Below, piece by piece: positions 17,382-26,713 of a stretch of DNA of 45,523 nt. A program made the position numbers and the translations under genes. The DNA is taken from the NCBI RefSeq assembly GCF_026988655.1, contig NZ_JALSKT010000058.1, positions 1-45,523 of the forward strand, written 5' to 3'. This DNA comes from Sulfurimonas sp. GTDB lineage: Bacteria > Campylobacterota > Campylobacteria > Campylobacterales > Sulfurimonadaceae. Positions within the stretch are counted from its first letter, which is position 1, and each line of letters begins with the position of its first letter. The notes below the pieces were generated by a model. The model worked only from the letters and a program-made list of their open reading frames with translations, made no database searches and was not told where the DNA came from.

Positions 17382-19481
17382 CTAAAGCACCAAACTCAAA
17401 GAGATTTTCCCTTTTTGTGTGTCAATGCCGATGACCTCTATCTTAGGGAGATATTGATTGATACAGAGAACTTCAAGAGGATGCTGTATGCGTTTTTGAC
17501 TCATTTTTGATATATGAATCATACCGTCATTTTTCAGCCCAATATCTACAAAAGCACCAAAATCAGCAATGTTTCTTACAACGCCACTCACAAAACTACC
17601 TTCTCTTAACATAGCTATATCACGAAGCTCTTTAGAAAAAGGAATACTCGGTAACTCTTCTCGTGGATCAAAGCCCGGTTTTTGTAGCTCTTTTATAATG
17701 TCACGTAAAGTCAACTCACCTACACCTAACTCTTTTGCTTTTGTTTTTATATCTATCTCTTCAAGCGCAAACGCAGTAATCTTTTTTGCAACATCATAAC
17801 TCTCAGGATGAACTCCAGTGTTATCAAAAGGATTTTTGCCCTCTTTTATTCGGATAAATCCAGCAGCTTGTTCGTAAGCTTTTTTACCCAAACCTTTTAC
17901 TTTTAAAAGTTCACTCTTTGTTGTAAAGTTTCCATTTTCATCTCTATATGCGACAATATTTTTAGCGATTTTATCCCCGATACCTGCTATGTGAGCAAGT
18001 AGCGTAGCCGAAGCAGAGCTGACATCTACGCCAACTCTATTAACAAGGTCACTTGTGACATCATCAAGTCGTTTTGCTAAGAGTTTTTGGTCAACATCAT
18101 GCTGATACTGTCCTATACCTAAAGATTTCGGGTCAATTTTGACTAAAGTAGCCATCGGATCGCGTAATCTTTGTACGATAGAGATAGCGCCTCGAATGGT
18201 AACATCAAGCTCAGGGTACTCTTCTTGTGCAAGCTTAGAAGCTGAATAGACCGAAGCCCCTGCTTCTGAGACCACAGTGTACTCTAGGTTTATGCCCTCT
18301 TCTTCGTTTAAACGTGCAAAAAATTCCTGTGTCTCACGAGAACCTGTTCCATTTCCTATGGCAACACCTCGGATGTCGTATCTCTTTAGCAATTCCAAAA
18401 TCTTCTTTTTTGAGTTTTCATACTCTGCTTTTGGTTTGGTCGGATAAATTACGGCAGATTCAAGATAGTTGCTATTTTCATCTATCACAGCAAGCTTACA
18501 TCCACTGACAAAGGCAGGGTCAACACCAAGAAGCACACGCTTAGTCACTGGTGGTGTCATCAACAACTGAACAAGATTTTTACCAAAAACACCGATGGCA
18601 GCCACATCAGCTTTTTCTTTGAGTATGGAGTGCACTTCACGCTCTAAGGAGGGAAGTAAAAGGCGTTTAAGTCCATCTTTATACGCACTTAAAAGGAGTT
18701 CTTTTGAACTTGCTGCGTTTGGCTTTATCTTATAAGTTTTGATGTTCTCTTCTATACGCCCAAGATCAATAGCTATCTTAACACTAAGCTCCTTTTCTTT
18801 GACACCACGCATAAGTGCGAGGTATCTATGTGAAGGGATGTAAGCAACTTTTTCACTTTTATCTGCAAAGTTTTTATACACACCATTGGCATCAAACTTT
18901 TTGCCTTTTTTTATCTCTAGAGAGCCAAAACGAAGCATGTTATTTCGTAAGGCTTCACGCTCTTTTGGATTATCTGCGTAGCGTTCTGCTAAGATATCCT
19001 GTGCGCCTTGTAGAGCTTTATCTACTGAATCAACATCGCCTTTAACAAAGCTTTTTGCTTCTTCTTTCAATGCAGCAGTTGTGAGCCTACAACTCTGTAG
19101 GCTATTTGCTAGGGGAGTCAAACCGTTTTTGATAGCCACCATAGCACGAGAGCTTTTTTTCTCTTTGTACGGTCGATAGATGTCTTCTACTTCTCGAAGT
19201 GTTTGTGCTTTTTCAATACTCAAACGCAGCTCAGAAGTTAAGTTTGCACGCTCACCGATAAGACGTATAACCTCTTCTTTTCTCTCCAAAAGCTTTACTG
19301 CGTTTAGATAAACGAGCTCAAACTCACGAAGCAGTTCATCACTCGCTCCACCCGTCATCTCTTTTCTATATCGTGCTATAAAAGGGATTGTTGCACCCTC
19401 TTTTATAAGTTGTAAAATATTTTTAATATATTGAGGTTTTATGCCTGTTTTTGCTTGTATGAGTTGTACTAAATCTTGCAT
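17382..19481 (-). CDS. tex: Tex-family S1 RNA-binding transcription accessory protein
   Basis: 699 aa, a usual length for the shorter Tex proteins. The N-terminal Tex domain carries TIPFIARYRKEMTGG (31-45). A YqgF-like RNase H fold begins near VLLGVDPAFVSGCKLAVID (about 317), then come helix-hairpin-helix repeats (IAGIGDKIAKNIVAYRDENG; LLKVKGLGKKAYEQAAGF). A C-terminal S1 domain (about 628-699) contains GVVRNIADFGAFVDIGL. Tex binds nucleic acid and affects transcription and expression of secreted factors in other bacteria; its exact role here is inferred. It starts 15 bases after the diguanylate cyclase gene and abuts the protease gene. Confidence 0.95.
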   Translation of the reverse strand: MQDLVQLIQAKTGIKPQYIKNILQLIKEGATIPFIARYRKEMTGGASDELLREFELVYLNAVKLLERKEEVIRLIGERANLTSELRLSIEKAQTLREVEDIYRPYKEKKSSRAMVAIKNGLTPLANSLQSCRLTTAALKEEAKSFVKGDVDSVDKALQGAQDILAERYADNPKEREALRNNMLRFGSLEIKKGKKFDANGVYKNFADKSEKVAYIPSHRYLALMRGVKEKELSVKIAIDLGRIEENIKTYKIKPNAASSKELLLSAYKDGLKRLLLPSLEREVHSILKEKADVAAIGVFGKNLVQLLMTPPVTKRVLLGVDPAFVSGCKLAVIDENSNYLESAVIYPTKPKAEYENSKKKILELLKRYDIRGVAIGNGTGSRETQEFFARLNEEEGINLEYTVVSEAGASVYSASKLAQEEYPELDVTIRGAISIVQRLRDPMATLVKIDPKSLGIGQYQHDVDQKLLAKRLDDVTSDLVNRVGVDVSSASATLLAHIAGIGDKIAKNIVAYRDENGNFTTKSELLKVKGLGKKAYEQAAGFIRIKEGKNPFDNTGVHPESYDVAKKITAFALEEIDIKTKAKELGVGELTLRDIIKELQKPGFDPREELPSIPFSKELRDIAMLREGSFVSGVVRNIADFGAFVDIGLKNDGMIHISKMSQKRIQHPLEVLCINQYLPKIEVIGIDTQKGKISLSLVL

Positions 19482-19496
19482 TATTTTTGGTAGCTA

Positions 19497-21062
19497 CTAG
19501 GAGTAAGTTTCATAAGTTGTGACAATATTTTTTCCTTTTTCTTTTGATTTGTAGAGTGCTTTATCAGCAAGTGAAATCATATTTTCCAAAGAGTCAAGCA
19601 TGCCATACGCGATACCAAACGAGACGGTATAACTAAATCTATGATACCCTGCAACAATGACATTGACCTCAAACTCTTTTCTGATTTTTTCCATCAGTTT
19701 TTCTACATCTTTTTTAGAAATATCATCTAAAATAATACAAAATTCTTCGCCACCAAATCTGGCATACAAATCAGACTCACGTAAATTTTTCTCAAATATC
19801 TCTTTCATTTGTATGATAGCTTTATCACCTGCACTGTGTCCATAAGTGTCATTAACATGTTTAAAGTCATCAATATCTGTCATTACAATAGCCACTGATG
19901 CATCTTTTCTTTTTGATTTTAAAAAAATCTTTTCAGCCACATCAAAAAAGTATCTTCTGTTATAAGCGCCCGTCATATAGTCTCGAATAGACTGCTCTTT
20001 TAACACAAGAGAATGATACTTTACGCGACGATACAAAAGTAAAAGCAATGCGATGAGCAGTAGTGAAACAAAGAGTGGCAAAATCAAAACAAATGACTTA
20101 AACCAAATAGTATAAGCATCAATAAAATAAACAAAATGTATAGGCGTGTTTTTGATCGTTTTCATATATACATATTTGCCATCAAGATATTTTATGTTTG
20201 TAAAAGTATTCCTTGCTCCTAGTAGCTCTTTTGAAAGATAATCATCAATTTTATAAATTTTTGTACGTTCAAAATCAGTTATAAGCTTACTACTTCCTAA
20301 GACTTCATGCTCTTCATTATAAAGAACACTTTTATAGTGTAGATTGTCTAAGTTTGAAAGTAAAGTATCTACATGATTCAGCGTCACATCCAGATTAATA
20401 GTCCCTAAAAACTCCCTGCCATCATAGAGTGGCTTACCGATAGTGAGCATCAAACCTTTTCCAATAGCATCTTTATATAGAGGTGTAAAGAAAAGTTTTC
20501 TTTTTGGATTATTCTTTGGTGTTGCATATTGAAAAAAAGGCATCTCTCGTAAATTTATGTTGTATTGAAAATCTTTTGCAGAGATAAAAGGATATAAAAC
20601 AGTAAAATTCTTTTTAGAAAAGTAATAAATCCAAGCAAAGTTTTTATGTTCATTATAAATAAGTTTCATATAATCACAAAGTTGTAATGCTGCCTCCATC
20701 TCATGAAGGGTATCTTTTTCATTTAAAACTAAAGCACTTCCTAATAAATTGACTCCCTTATCTGATGGAGTATTATTACAAATCTTTTTATCTAAGGCAA
20801 AATATTTGCCATCACTGCTTTTTTGAATAAGTGGCGTGTAATATAGCTCAAGTTTGTTTCTTTGTTCAAGCTGTTTTTTTGCGACTAAGTGAAGGTATTC
20901 GACTGAGTTTACTGCATTGCTCAGTTTGGCATCTAAAGTAGTCTTTATACTTTTTGCAGTTTGATACATCTCTTGCATTTGCATCCTATTTACAAATAAA
21001 AATACAACTGCGTTTAAGACAATACCCACAAATACTAAGACCAATACATATCTTAATTTCAC
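19497..21062 (-). CDS. Diguanylate cyclase with periplasmic Cache-type sensor
   Basis: 521 aa. A membrane anchor (5-25), an extracytoplasmic region of about 280 residues with a double-Cache look (AWIYYFSKKNFTVLYPF; GKGLMLTIGKPLYDGREFLG; TINLDVTLNHVDTLL), a second membrane segment (about 322-344), then GGDEF (355-515). G437-G-E-E-F441 is the intact active site, preceded at the correct 5-residue distance by the RESD inhibitory site (428-431). It should make c-di-GMP from GTP, with product feedback, in response to a small periplasmic ligand (inference). The start is GTG at 21062 after an AGGGGA ribosome site. It leads the tex-protease operon. Confidence 0.92.
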   Translation of the reverse strand: MKLRYVLVLVFVGIVLNAVVFLFVNRMQMQEMYQTAKSIKTTLDAKLSNAVNSVEYLHLVAKKQLEQRNKLELYYTPLIQKSSDGKYFALDKKICNNTPSDKGVNLLGSALVLNEKDTLHEMEAALQLCDYMKLIYNEHKNFAWIYYFSKKNFTVLYPFISAKDFQYNINLREMPFFQYATPKNNPKRKLFFTPLYKDAIGKGLMLTIGKPLYDGREFLGTINLDVTLNHVDTLLSNLDNLHYKSVLYNEEHEVLGSSKLITDFERTKIYKIDDYLSKELLGARNTFTNIKYLDGKYVYMKTIKNTPIHFVYFIDAYTIWFKSFVLILPLFVSLLLIALLLLLYRRVKYHSLVLKEQSIRDYMTGAYNRRYFFDVAEKIFLKSKRKDASVAIVMTDIDDFKHVNDTYGHSAGDKAIIQMKEIFEKNLRESDLYARFGGEEFCIILDDISKKDVEKLMEKIRKEFEVNVIVAGYHRFSYTVSFGIAYGMLDSLENMISLADKALYKSKEKGKNIVTTYETYS

Positions 21063-21089
21063 AAAATCCCCTATTACTTACATAGTTCA

Positions 21090-21095
21090 AGTATA
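21090..21095 (-). promoter_or_regulatory. -10 box of the cyclase-tex-protease operon
   Basis: TATACT on the minus strand, 28 bases before the GTG start, in the 70-base gap behind the ABC operon. Confidence 0.5.
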
Positions 21096-21132
21096 TCATA
21101 GAGTTTTTAGCAAAAAATTAAATATTGCATTT

Positions 21133-21855
21133 TTACAGGATTTGTGCCTCTTTTGCAACCTCCACCGAGATTACTTTTTTATCCTCAATCTTTAAAATCC
21201 TGTCACAAAGAGGTAACATTGCTTCATCATGTGTAACCATGATAACGGCTACATCTTGTTCTAGTGCAACTTTTTTGAGCATTTTTACAACATCCACAGA
21301 ACGTTTTGAATCCAGTGCTGCTGTTGGTTCATCGGCTAAAATTATCTTTGGTTTATTGGCTAAAGCCCGCGCAATTGCAGCACGTTGATTTTGTCCGCCA
21401 GAAAGTGCTGAGGGCATTGCTTGTGCTTTATCTTGTATCTCAAAATACTCCAAAAGTTCCATCGCAAACTCTTCACTCTCTTTTTTACTAATGCCGTTTG
21501 TTTGTGGGACTAAAGTAACATTTTCTAAAATATTTAAAAAAGGAATAAGATAATGCGCTTGAAAAATAAAGCCTATCTTTTCTCTTCGTATTTTTCTTGT
21601 CTCTTTTGTAAGCCATTTGTTTTCATATACTTTTTCATCACCAAGCCAAATAGTACCACTTGTAGGCTCTTCTACACAGCCTATCATCATAAGTAGTGTT
21701 GTTTTTCCAGCTCCACTAGGGGCTACGAGGGCAACAAGTTCACCTTTGTTAACTTCAAAAGAGGCACCATCTATTACCTCAACTAAAGAACTTCCTTTGC
21801 CAAAGTTTTTGACAAGATTTTCTACTTTTATCGCTTGCGTACTCATATCATCCAC
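21133..21855 (-). CDS. ABC transporter ATP-binding protein (LolD/MacB/DevA type)
   Basis: 240 aa. The Walker A region reads A45-P-S-G-A-G-K51-T, with the first glycine replaced by Ala. LSGGQNQR (151-158) is the signature, ADEPTAAL follows with Walker B D175 and catalytic E176, and the H-loop is MVTHDEAML. The family pairs with FtsX-type permeases for lipoprotein release or MacAB/DevBCA-type export. It overlaps the permease gene by 8 bases and closes the four-gene exporter operon. The first residues (MDDMSTQ) offer a second in-frame ATG at residue 4. Confidence 0.93.
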   Translation of the reverse strand: MDDMSTQAIKVENLVKNFGKGSSLVEVIDGASFEVNKGELVALVAPSGAGKTTLLMMIGCVEEPTSGTIWLGDEKVYENKWLTKETRKIRREKIGFIFQAHYLIPFLNILENVTLVPQTNGISKKESEEFAMELLEYFEIQDKAQAMPSALSGGQNQRAAIARALANKPKIILADEPTAALDSKRSVDVVKMLKKVALEQDVAVIMVTHDEAMLPLCDRILKIEDKKVISVEVAKEAQIL

Positions 21856-22993
21856 CTATCGCTTGGGCTGGGTCTGCATTGATTACCTTTTTCACACCGA
21901 CTATCGAAGCTAAGATAGAAGCGACAACTACTACGCCAAAAAGTACAAAAGCATCTGGTGCTTCAAGGACAACTCTTTTTGGAAACTTGCCATATATCAA
22001 ATGAGCAAAGATATTTCCAAAGATAAAAGCAAGAACACCCATAAGCAATGTTTCTTGAACTATCATTTTGATAATGATAGAATTTGGAATACCTATAAGT
22101 TTCATAATGGCTATCTCTTTCATCTTTTCAAGTGTCATAGTGTAGATAATCAAAGCAATAATAATGGTAGAAACTATCACTAAGATGACTGTAAACATAC
22201 CTATCTGTTTTGATGCTTTTTTTATTAGGTTCTGTGTTAAGATCACTTTTTCTTGGGCACCGGTATAAACACTTTTATGCTTAAACCTTCTAATATCCTC
22301 AGCCACTTTATCGACATCATAGCCACTCTTTTTTGTTGCTATTACTGCGTTTAGCATGTGTGAATTTACACCAACTATGCCTCTGTCTCTATCATTTCGT
22401 ATGCGTGCATTTGAGTATAAAAACTGTAACTCTTGTGCATCTTTTAAAGAGATATAGACTAAAGAATCTCCGCCAGAAGATACAGTTCCATGCGTAATGC
22501 CCACAACACTAAACTCATTTCTTCCAAGCTTGATTTTCTCACCGAGCTTAAATCCTGTCTTATCCGTTACAACGATCTCATAATGACCGCGTTTAAGCCC
22601 TCTTCCTTTGACTATCCTACTTGGATTTATTGGGTTTATCTCGCCAAAAGGATTATATCCTACAGCATAGACACGTACAGCACCCTCTTTTGATGGGAGT
22701 TGTAAGTTTTGAAAGGTAATTCCTTCAGATTTGTCAATGCCTTGGATAACTTTGATACTATCTTTAAGATCCTCATGCAGACGTGAAGCTTCTGCAAATG
22801 GTCCAAGTGTATTTTCTTGAACAATCCAAAAATCCACATCTAAATCATCAAGTAAAACTTGCGCATCGATAATCATCCCACGATAGACACCCATCATGAT
22901 AAGAACTATGCCAAGAAGCATTCCCACACCCATGGAAGTCACCATAAACTTACCAAAAGTATGCGCTATCTCTTTTTGTGCTAAATTTATCAT
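21848..22993 (-). CDS. FtsX-type ABC permease (MacB/DevC-like)
   Basis: 381 aa. One membrane segment near the N-terminus (about 18-40), a periplasmic domain of about 220 residues (VDFWIVQENTLGPFAEASRL; VYAVGYNPFGEINP), then three C-terminal segments (about 263-290, 312-335 and 350-372), the MacB/DevC topology. In a MacAB-TolC-like machine the periplasmic domain moves to push substrate into the adaptor-channel assembly. Its start overlaps the adaptor stop by one base (TAATG). Lipoprotein-release LolC/E is less likely because HlyD and TolC genes are cotranscribed. Confidence 0.9.
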   Translation of the reverse strand: MINLAQKEIAHTFGKFMVTSMGVGMLLGIVLIMMGVYRGMIIDAQVLLDDLDVDFWIVQENTLGPFAEASRLHEDLKDSIKVIQGIDKSEGITFQNLQLPSKEGAVRVYAVGYNPFGEINPINPSRIVKGRGLKRGHYEIVVTDKTGFKLGEKIKLGRNEFSVVGITHGTVSSGGDSLVYISLKDAQELQFLYSNARIRNDRDRGIVGVNSHMLNAVIATKKSGYDVDKVAEDIRRFKHKSVYTGAQEKVILTQNLIKKASKQIGMFTVILVIVSTIIIALIIYTMTLEKMKEIAIMKLIGIPNSIIIKMIVQETLLMGVLAFIFGNIFAHLIYGKFPKRVVLEAPDAFVLFGVVVVASILASIVGVKKVINADPAQAIGG

Positions 22994-24132
22994 TAGTATA
23001 TTTTCGCTCCCTCATAAAGAGGTTTTTTACTTTTGGATGGAGTAAGAATAACTGACTTTGCATCTATGCCTGCAACAGCTGTCATATCATCTGCAATAGC
23101 AAGAATTTCTACAGCTACAAAGTGTGCCTGCATATTTTCATCCACCCAAACACCAGCTTTTGCGTCTTTGTAAACAATAAGTTTTGAAGGAATTTTAACA
23201 ACTTTGTGCAACTCTTGTACTGCAATACTCACCTCAGCTTGTTCATTAATATAAAAAGGAATAGGAAGGTTATCAAAAGCGATGTCAACTTCTCTTTCTT
23301 GTGTCACTGCATCACTCTGTGCAACGATACGTTTTACATAACCCTCAAACCTCTTATCTGCTTGTGAACGAAGCGTGATGTTTGCTTTTTGCCCTACTTT
23401 TACAGCACCACTGATACGCTCATCTATGTAAGCTTTCACCCAAACTTCTTTAGGACTCACGATCTTTAAAATTGACTGCGTTTGAGCAACACTTTGTGAT
23501 ATCGCTGCATCCTTTGCTATGACATACCCATCTACTGGTGCATAAATCTTATAACGAGAGAGTTTAACTTGTAAGGCTTTTACTGCCTTACTTGCACGCA
23601 GTACTTCTGTTTTTGCAGAATCAATATGTGCTTTTGTTGCTTCAATCTGAGCTGCAATAGAGTCTAAATCAGCTTTTGCTTTATCATATTCTGACTGAGA
23701 AGCAAAAGATTGTTTTTTCAGTTTTTCATAGCGCTTATAAGTGACCAAAGCGAGATTTTTTTGCGCGACCAAAGAGCGTAGTTCTTTTTGTGAAGCAACA
23801 ACTTCAGACTCTGCTTTTTGGACTGAAATTTTGGACTCTTCTAAGAGTTGTGGTAAATCTACTGGGTCCATGAGCACAAGTAAGTCACCTTTTTTTACCC
23901 ATTTGCCCTCGTCTGTTTTTATCTCTAAAATTCTTCCGCCTGTTTGCGCCATGATGGTATAAATATTTTTCGCTCCCACATTACCAATACCAAATACAGA
24001 ACTGTTGATATCACCCTCTACTGCGTTTACTTTAGTATAGGTACTTTTTGGAATGTACACTTTATTGTAAAATATCACTCCTCCAAGTAAAACTACACCT
24101 GCTAAAGCTAGATATTTTATACTATTTTTCAT
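22993..24132 (-). CDS. HlyD/MacA-family periplasmic adaptor
   Basis: 379 aa. An N-terminal anchor (about 7-25), then a biotinyl-lipoyl half (TGGRILEIKTDEGKWVKKGD), a long coiled-coil hairpin (about 90-195, rich in K/E/A/S), the second lipoyl half (VDGYVIAKDAAISQSV) and a beta-barrel domain (EVWVKAYIDERISGAVKVG). This order defines membrane-fusion proteins that bridge the inner-membrane ABC permease and the TolC-like channel. Its start overlaps the TolC stop by one base. Confidence 0.92.
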   Translation of the reverse strand: MKNSIKYLALAGVVLLGGVIFYNKVYIPKSTYTKVNAVEGDINSSVFGIGNVGAKNIYTIMAQTGGRILEIKTDEGKWVKKGDLLVLMDPVDLPQLLEESKISVQKAESEVVASQKELRSLVAQKNLALVTYKRYEKLKKQSFASQSEYDKAKADLDSIAAQIEATKAHIDSAKTEVLRASKAVKALQVKLSRYKIYAPVDGYVIAKDAAISQSVAQTQSILKIVSPKEVWVKAYIDERISGAVKVGQKANITLRSQADKRFEGYVKRIVAQSDAVTQEREVDIAFDNLPIPFYINEQAEVSIAVQELHKVVKIPSKLIVYKDAKAGVWVDENMQAHFVAVEILAIADDMTAVAGIDAKSVILTPSKSKKPLYEGAKIY

Positions 24133-25379
24133 TATATTTTTCCTTGTAAATAATCGATTCTATCAATACTTAATGCACGAGAATAATAAGCTTCTAAAAG
24201 ACCAAGCTTTGCACTTAAAACCAAGGCTGTAGCATCAAGCACTTCGATATATGTTGCCAAGCCTTCTTTATATCTACCCTCAAGCACTTTTTGTGTACTT
24301 CTTGCAGCTTCTAGTTGTGCTTTTTTTGCCTGTATCGTTTTCTCATACCTTTTTATATCAAGTAAAAGATTACTTATCTCTTCTTTGAGATTTAAAAGTT
24401 TTGAGGCTTTTTGCTCATTTGATATTTGCGTACCTATTTGTACATTTTGTGCCTCGGCACTTATCCTTCCACCACTATAGAGTGGAATATTTAAAACAAC
24501 ACCGACTATCTTTGAATCATATTCATTTAAAGAGCCTATGCGGTTATACGATGCAACAAGGTCGAGTGAACCATAATGTGAGGCTTTGGCGGATTTATGC
24601 AGTAAGATGTTTTTATCTATATTTTCTTCATAAATTTTAAGTTCTTTATTGGATGCAATAATCTTCTGTGTATTTTGAGCATCGATATTAAACTCTTTTT
24701 TGAGTACACTAGCATCAAGTGTCACATCATCTGCAATCTTTTCACCCATATAAAGAGAGAGTGAATTTTTTGCTTTTTCATACGAAGAGTTGGCAATGGC
24801 GAGATTGTCTTTTGCTAGATAAACAGAAGATAAAAAACGACTTGTATCTGCTTCAGTTTTTAAGCCTTGTTCAAACAAAGCTTTTGCCTGAGCATAATAG
24901 GCTTCTTTTGAGAGTAAATCTTGCTCTCTCACCTTTATAGCATCTGCTTGAACAACCATCAAAGAATAAAGGCTTTTTACCTTTGAAGCCATAAGCGCTT
25001 TTATGTCTTGCAAAGAGAGTTCTGCTATCTTTTGCTCTACTTTTGCAGCATCCATTTTTGTAGTCGTTTTTGAAAAATCCCAAATCTTTTGTTTGAGATT
25101 TACACCTGCATTCCAACCGTCGTCATCCACTGTTTTAAATTGACCGTTAAAAGGAAAAACATAGGTTTTTATCGGGTCATATTCTGCTGAAAGATTTACC
25201 TGTGGCAGATAATCCGCCCGAGCTGATGTGTAGCCTGTACGCGATTGCGTCACTTTTAAAGCAAAAGTTTTAATGTCAGGGTGATTGGAGAGTGTTTTGT
25301 TTATACTCTCTTGCAAGGATAAAACTTGTGCATTTAGTCCAAGAGCAAAAAGTAGATTTATATAAAATATTTTTTTCAT
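24132..25379 (-). CDS. TolC-family outer-membrane channel protein of the ABC exporter
   Basis: 415 aa from the chosen ATG at 25377-25379, which gives a clean signal peptide (MKKIFYINLLFALGLNAQV). The frame stays open to 25481, but the extra 34 residues would precede the signal and overlap the permease gene, so they are rejected. Two OEP repeats are visible: helices around LQESINKTLSNHPDIKTFAL with strand RADYLPQVNLSAEYDP, and GSLDLVASYNRIGS with VVLNIPLYSGGRISAEAQ. It forms the trimeric exit duct. A perfect 14-bp palindrome sits in its ribosome-binding region. Confidence 0.92.
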   Translation of the reverse strand: MKKIFYINLLFALGLNAQVLSLQESINKTLSNHPDIKTFALKVTQSRTGYTSARADYLPQVNLSAEYDPIKTYVFPFNGQFKTVDDDGWNAGVNLKQKIWDFSKTTTKMDAAKVEQKIAELSLQDIKALMASKVKSLYSLMVVQADAIKVREQDLLSKEAYYAQAKALFEQGLKTEADTSRFLSSVYLAKDNLAIANSSYEKAKNSLSLYMGEKIADDVTLDASVLKKEFNIDAQNTQKIIASNKELKIYEENIDKNILLHKSAKASHYGSLDLVASYNRIGSLNEYDSKIVGVVLNIPLYSGGRISAEAQNVQIGTQISNEQKASKLLNLKEEISNLLLDIKRYEKTIQAKKAQLEAARSTQKVLEGRYKEGLATYIEVLDATALVLSAKLGLLEAYYSRALSIDRIDYLQGKI

Positions 25380-25382
25380 ACT

Positions 25383-25396
25383 AAGAGTATACTCTT
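25383..25396. promoter_or_regulatory. Palindrome over the ribosome-binding region of the exporter tolC gene
   Basis: AAGAGTATACTCTT is a perfect 14-bp palindrome, three bases before the ATG and within the 34-base gap after the amino-acid permease gene. It could be a repressor site or an mRNA hairpin hiding the ribosome site. Confidence 0.45.
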
Positions 25397-25413
25397 GTGG
25401 TATTAACGCAATG

Positions 25414-26706
25414 TTAAGAAACATCCTTGTAATCTCTACTAAAAAATTGTCCTCGTATGTATCTTCCATATATAAGTTCAAATAAAAGAGAAATAATTAT
25501 AAAAGCCATAAAAATCATTATGGCTCTTGGATTTGAACTATAAGTATGAAATAACAATACAGCAAGTGCTATAAAACTAAATGTTGATGAAATAATCAAG
25601 ATAATAGGATTTGCCTTAATCTCTTTTCTTAATCTATAAGCACTTATATTTACAAGTAAAAATATAAGTAAAAAGCCTGCACTTCCGATGATGGCAATTT
25701 CTGTAAGGTCTATACTATTTGCCAAGATAAGACTAAAAAATGCTGTATATAAAACACCTGAAAATGGAACATCTTTCTTATATTTCATCAACATTTTTGG
25801 AAGTTTTCCATCTTTTGCAATGATATATCCAAGTCTTGCATTTCCATAGATAGTCGCATTTATCGCAGAAAAAGTTGACAAAAGAGCTGCTGCTGCAACA
25901 AGAAAAAAACCTTTATCTCCAAGTGATGGTTCTACCGCAATTGCAAGTGCATAATCTTTTGCTTTCATAAGTTGTTCTTCAGGCACATTACCAACTGTCA
26001 CCATAGCTATCAAAATATATAAAACAATAACAATAATAACCGAAGCATAAAAAGCACGAGGAAGATTTTTATCTGCATCCTTAATATCTTCTGCAGAGTT
26101 TGCAATCAACTCAAAACCTTCATAAGCTACAAAAATAATCATACCTGCCACAACAATAGACAGAGGTGAGCTCCAGTTGCTTGGAGACATTCGATGCGGC
26201 TCTATATAAAAAGCTCCAACAACTATAACCAAAACTAATATAGAAACTTTTGTCGCTACTATAATGCTTTCTGATTTACTCACAAAAGAAGCACTTACAA
26301 GATTTATAATCGCCGGCAATATAATGGCAAAACTAATAAGAGTATGTTCTAATAGTACAGAAGTGTGTGAAAAAAATGTTTTTCCATAAGAGGCGAAGGC
26401 AGTTGCATACAAAGAAATCGTTATAAGGTAACTAAGCCATAGCATAAGATTTAGAGAACCAGATAATACATTATCCCCAAAAGCTCTATCGACAAAGGTC
26501 ACTGTACCACCTTGGCTCTTGTACCTTACGGAGAGTTTGGCATAAGAGTATGCAGTCATAAGTGCTACAACTCCAGCAATAGCAAAAGCAACAGCAGTAG
26601 CACCATGAGCTAGAGAAACAGCTTCTCCTAAAACAGCAAAAATTCCACCACCAACCATACCACCAATACCTATGGAAATAGCTCCAAATAAACCTATAGT
26701 TTTCAT
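25414..26706 (-). CDS. APC-superfamily amino-acid permease
   Basis: 430 aa with about 12 membrane segments. GAISIGIGGMVGGGIFAVLG (9-28) is the TM1 glycine-rich substrate-binding loop of APC transporters. IIFVAYEGFELIANSAEDI (about 195-213) is the TM6 unwound region and acidic signature. The length is normal, if slightly short. It likely takes up or exchanges amino acids or amines, but the substrate is not predictable. It starts 7 bases after the DUF4395 gene, and its stop is 34 bases from the ABC-exporter tolC start, so readthrough into that operon is possible. Confidence 0.9.
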   Translation of the reverse strand: MKTIGLFGAISIGIGGMVGGGIFAVLGEAVSLAHGATAVAFAIAGVVALMTAYSYAKLSVRYKSQGGTVTFVDRAFGDNVLSGSLNLMLWLSYLITISLYATAFASYGKTFFSHTSVLLEHTLISFAIILPAIINLVSASFVSKSESIIVATKVSILVLVIVVGAFYIEPHRMSPSNWSSPLSIVVAGMIIFVAYEGFELIANSAEDIKDADKNLPRAFYASVIIVIVLYILIAMVTVGNVPEEQLMKAKDYALAIAVEPSLGDKGFFLVAAAALLSTFSAINATIYGNARLGYIIAKDGKLPKMLMKYKKDVPFSGVLYTAFFSLILANSIDLTEIAIIGSAGFLLIFLLVNISAYRLRKEIKANPIILIISSTFSFIALAVLLFHTYSSNPRAIMIFMAFIIISLLFELIYGRYIRGQFFSRDYKDVS

Positions 26707-26713
26707 TTGATTT

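Noticed and set aside
25380-25481. N-terminal extension of the exporter TolC by 34 residues.
   Set aside because: The extension precedes a clean signal peptide and overlaps the permease gene. ATG 25379 is the better start.
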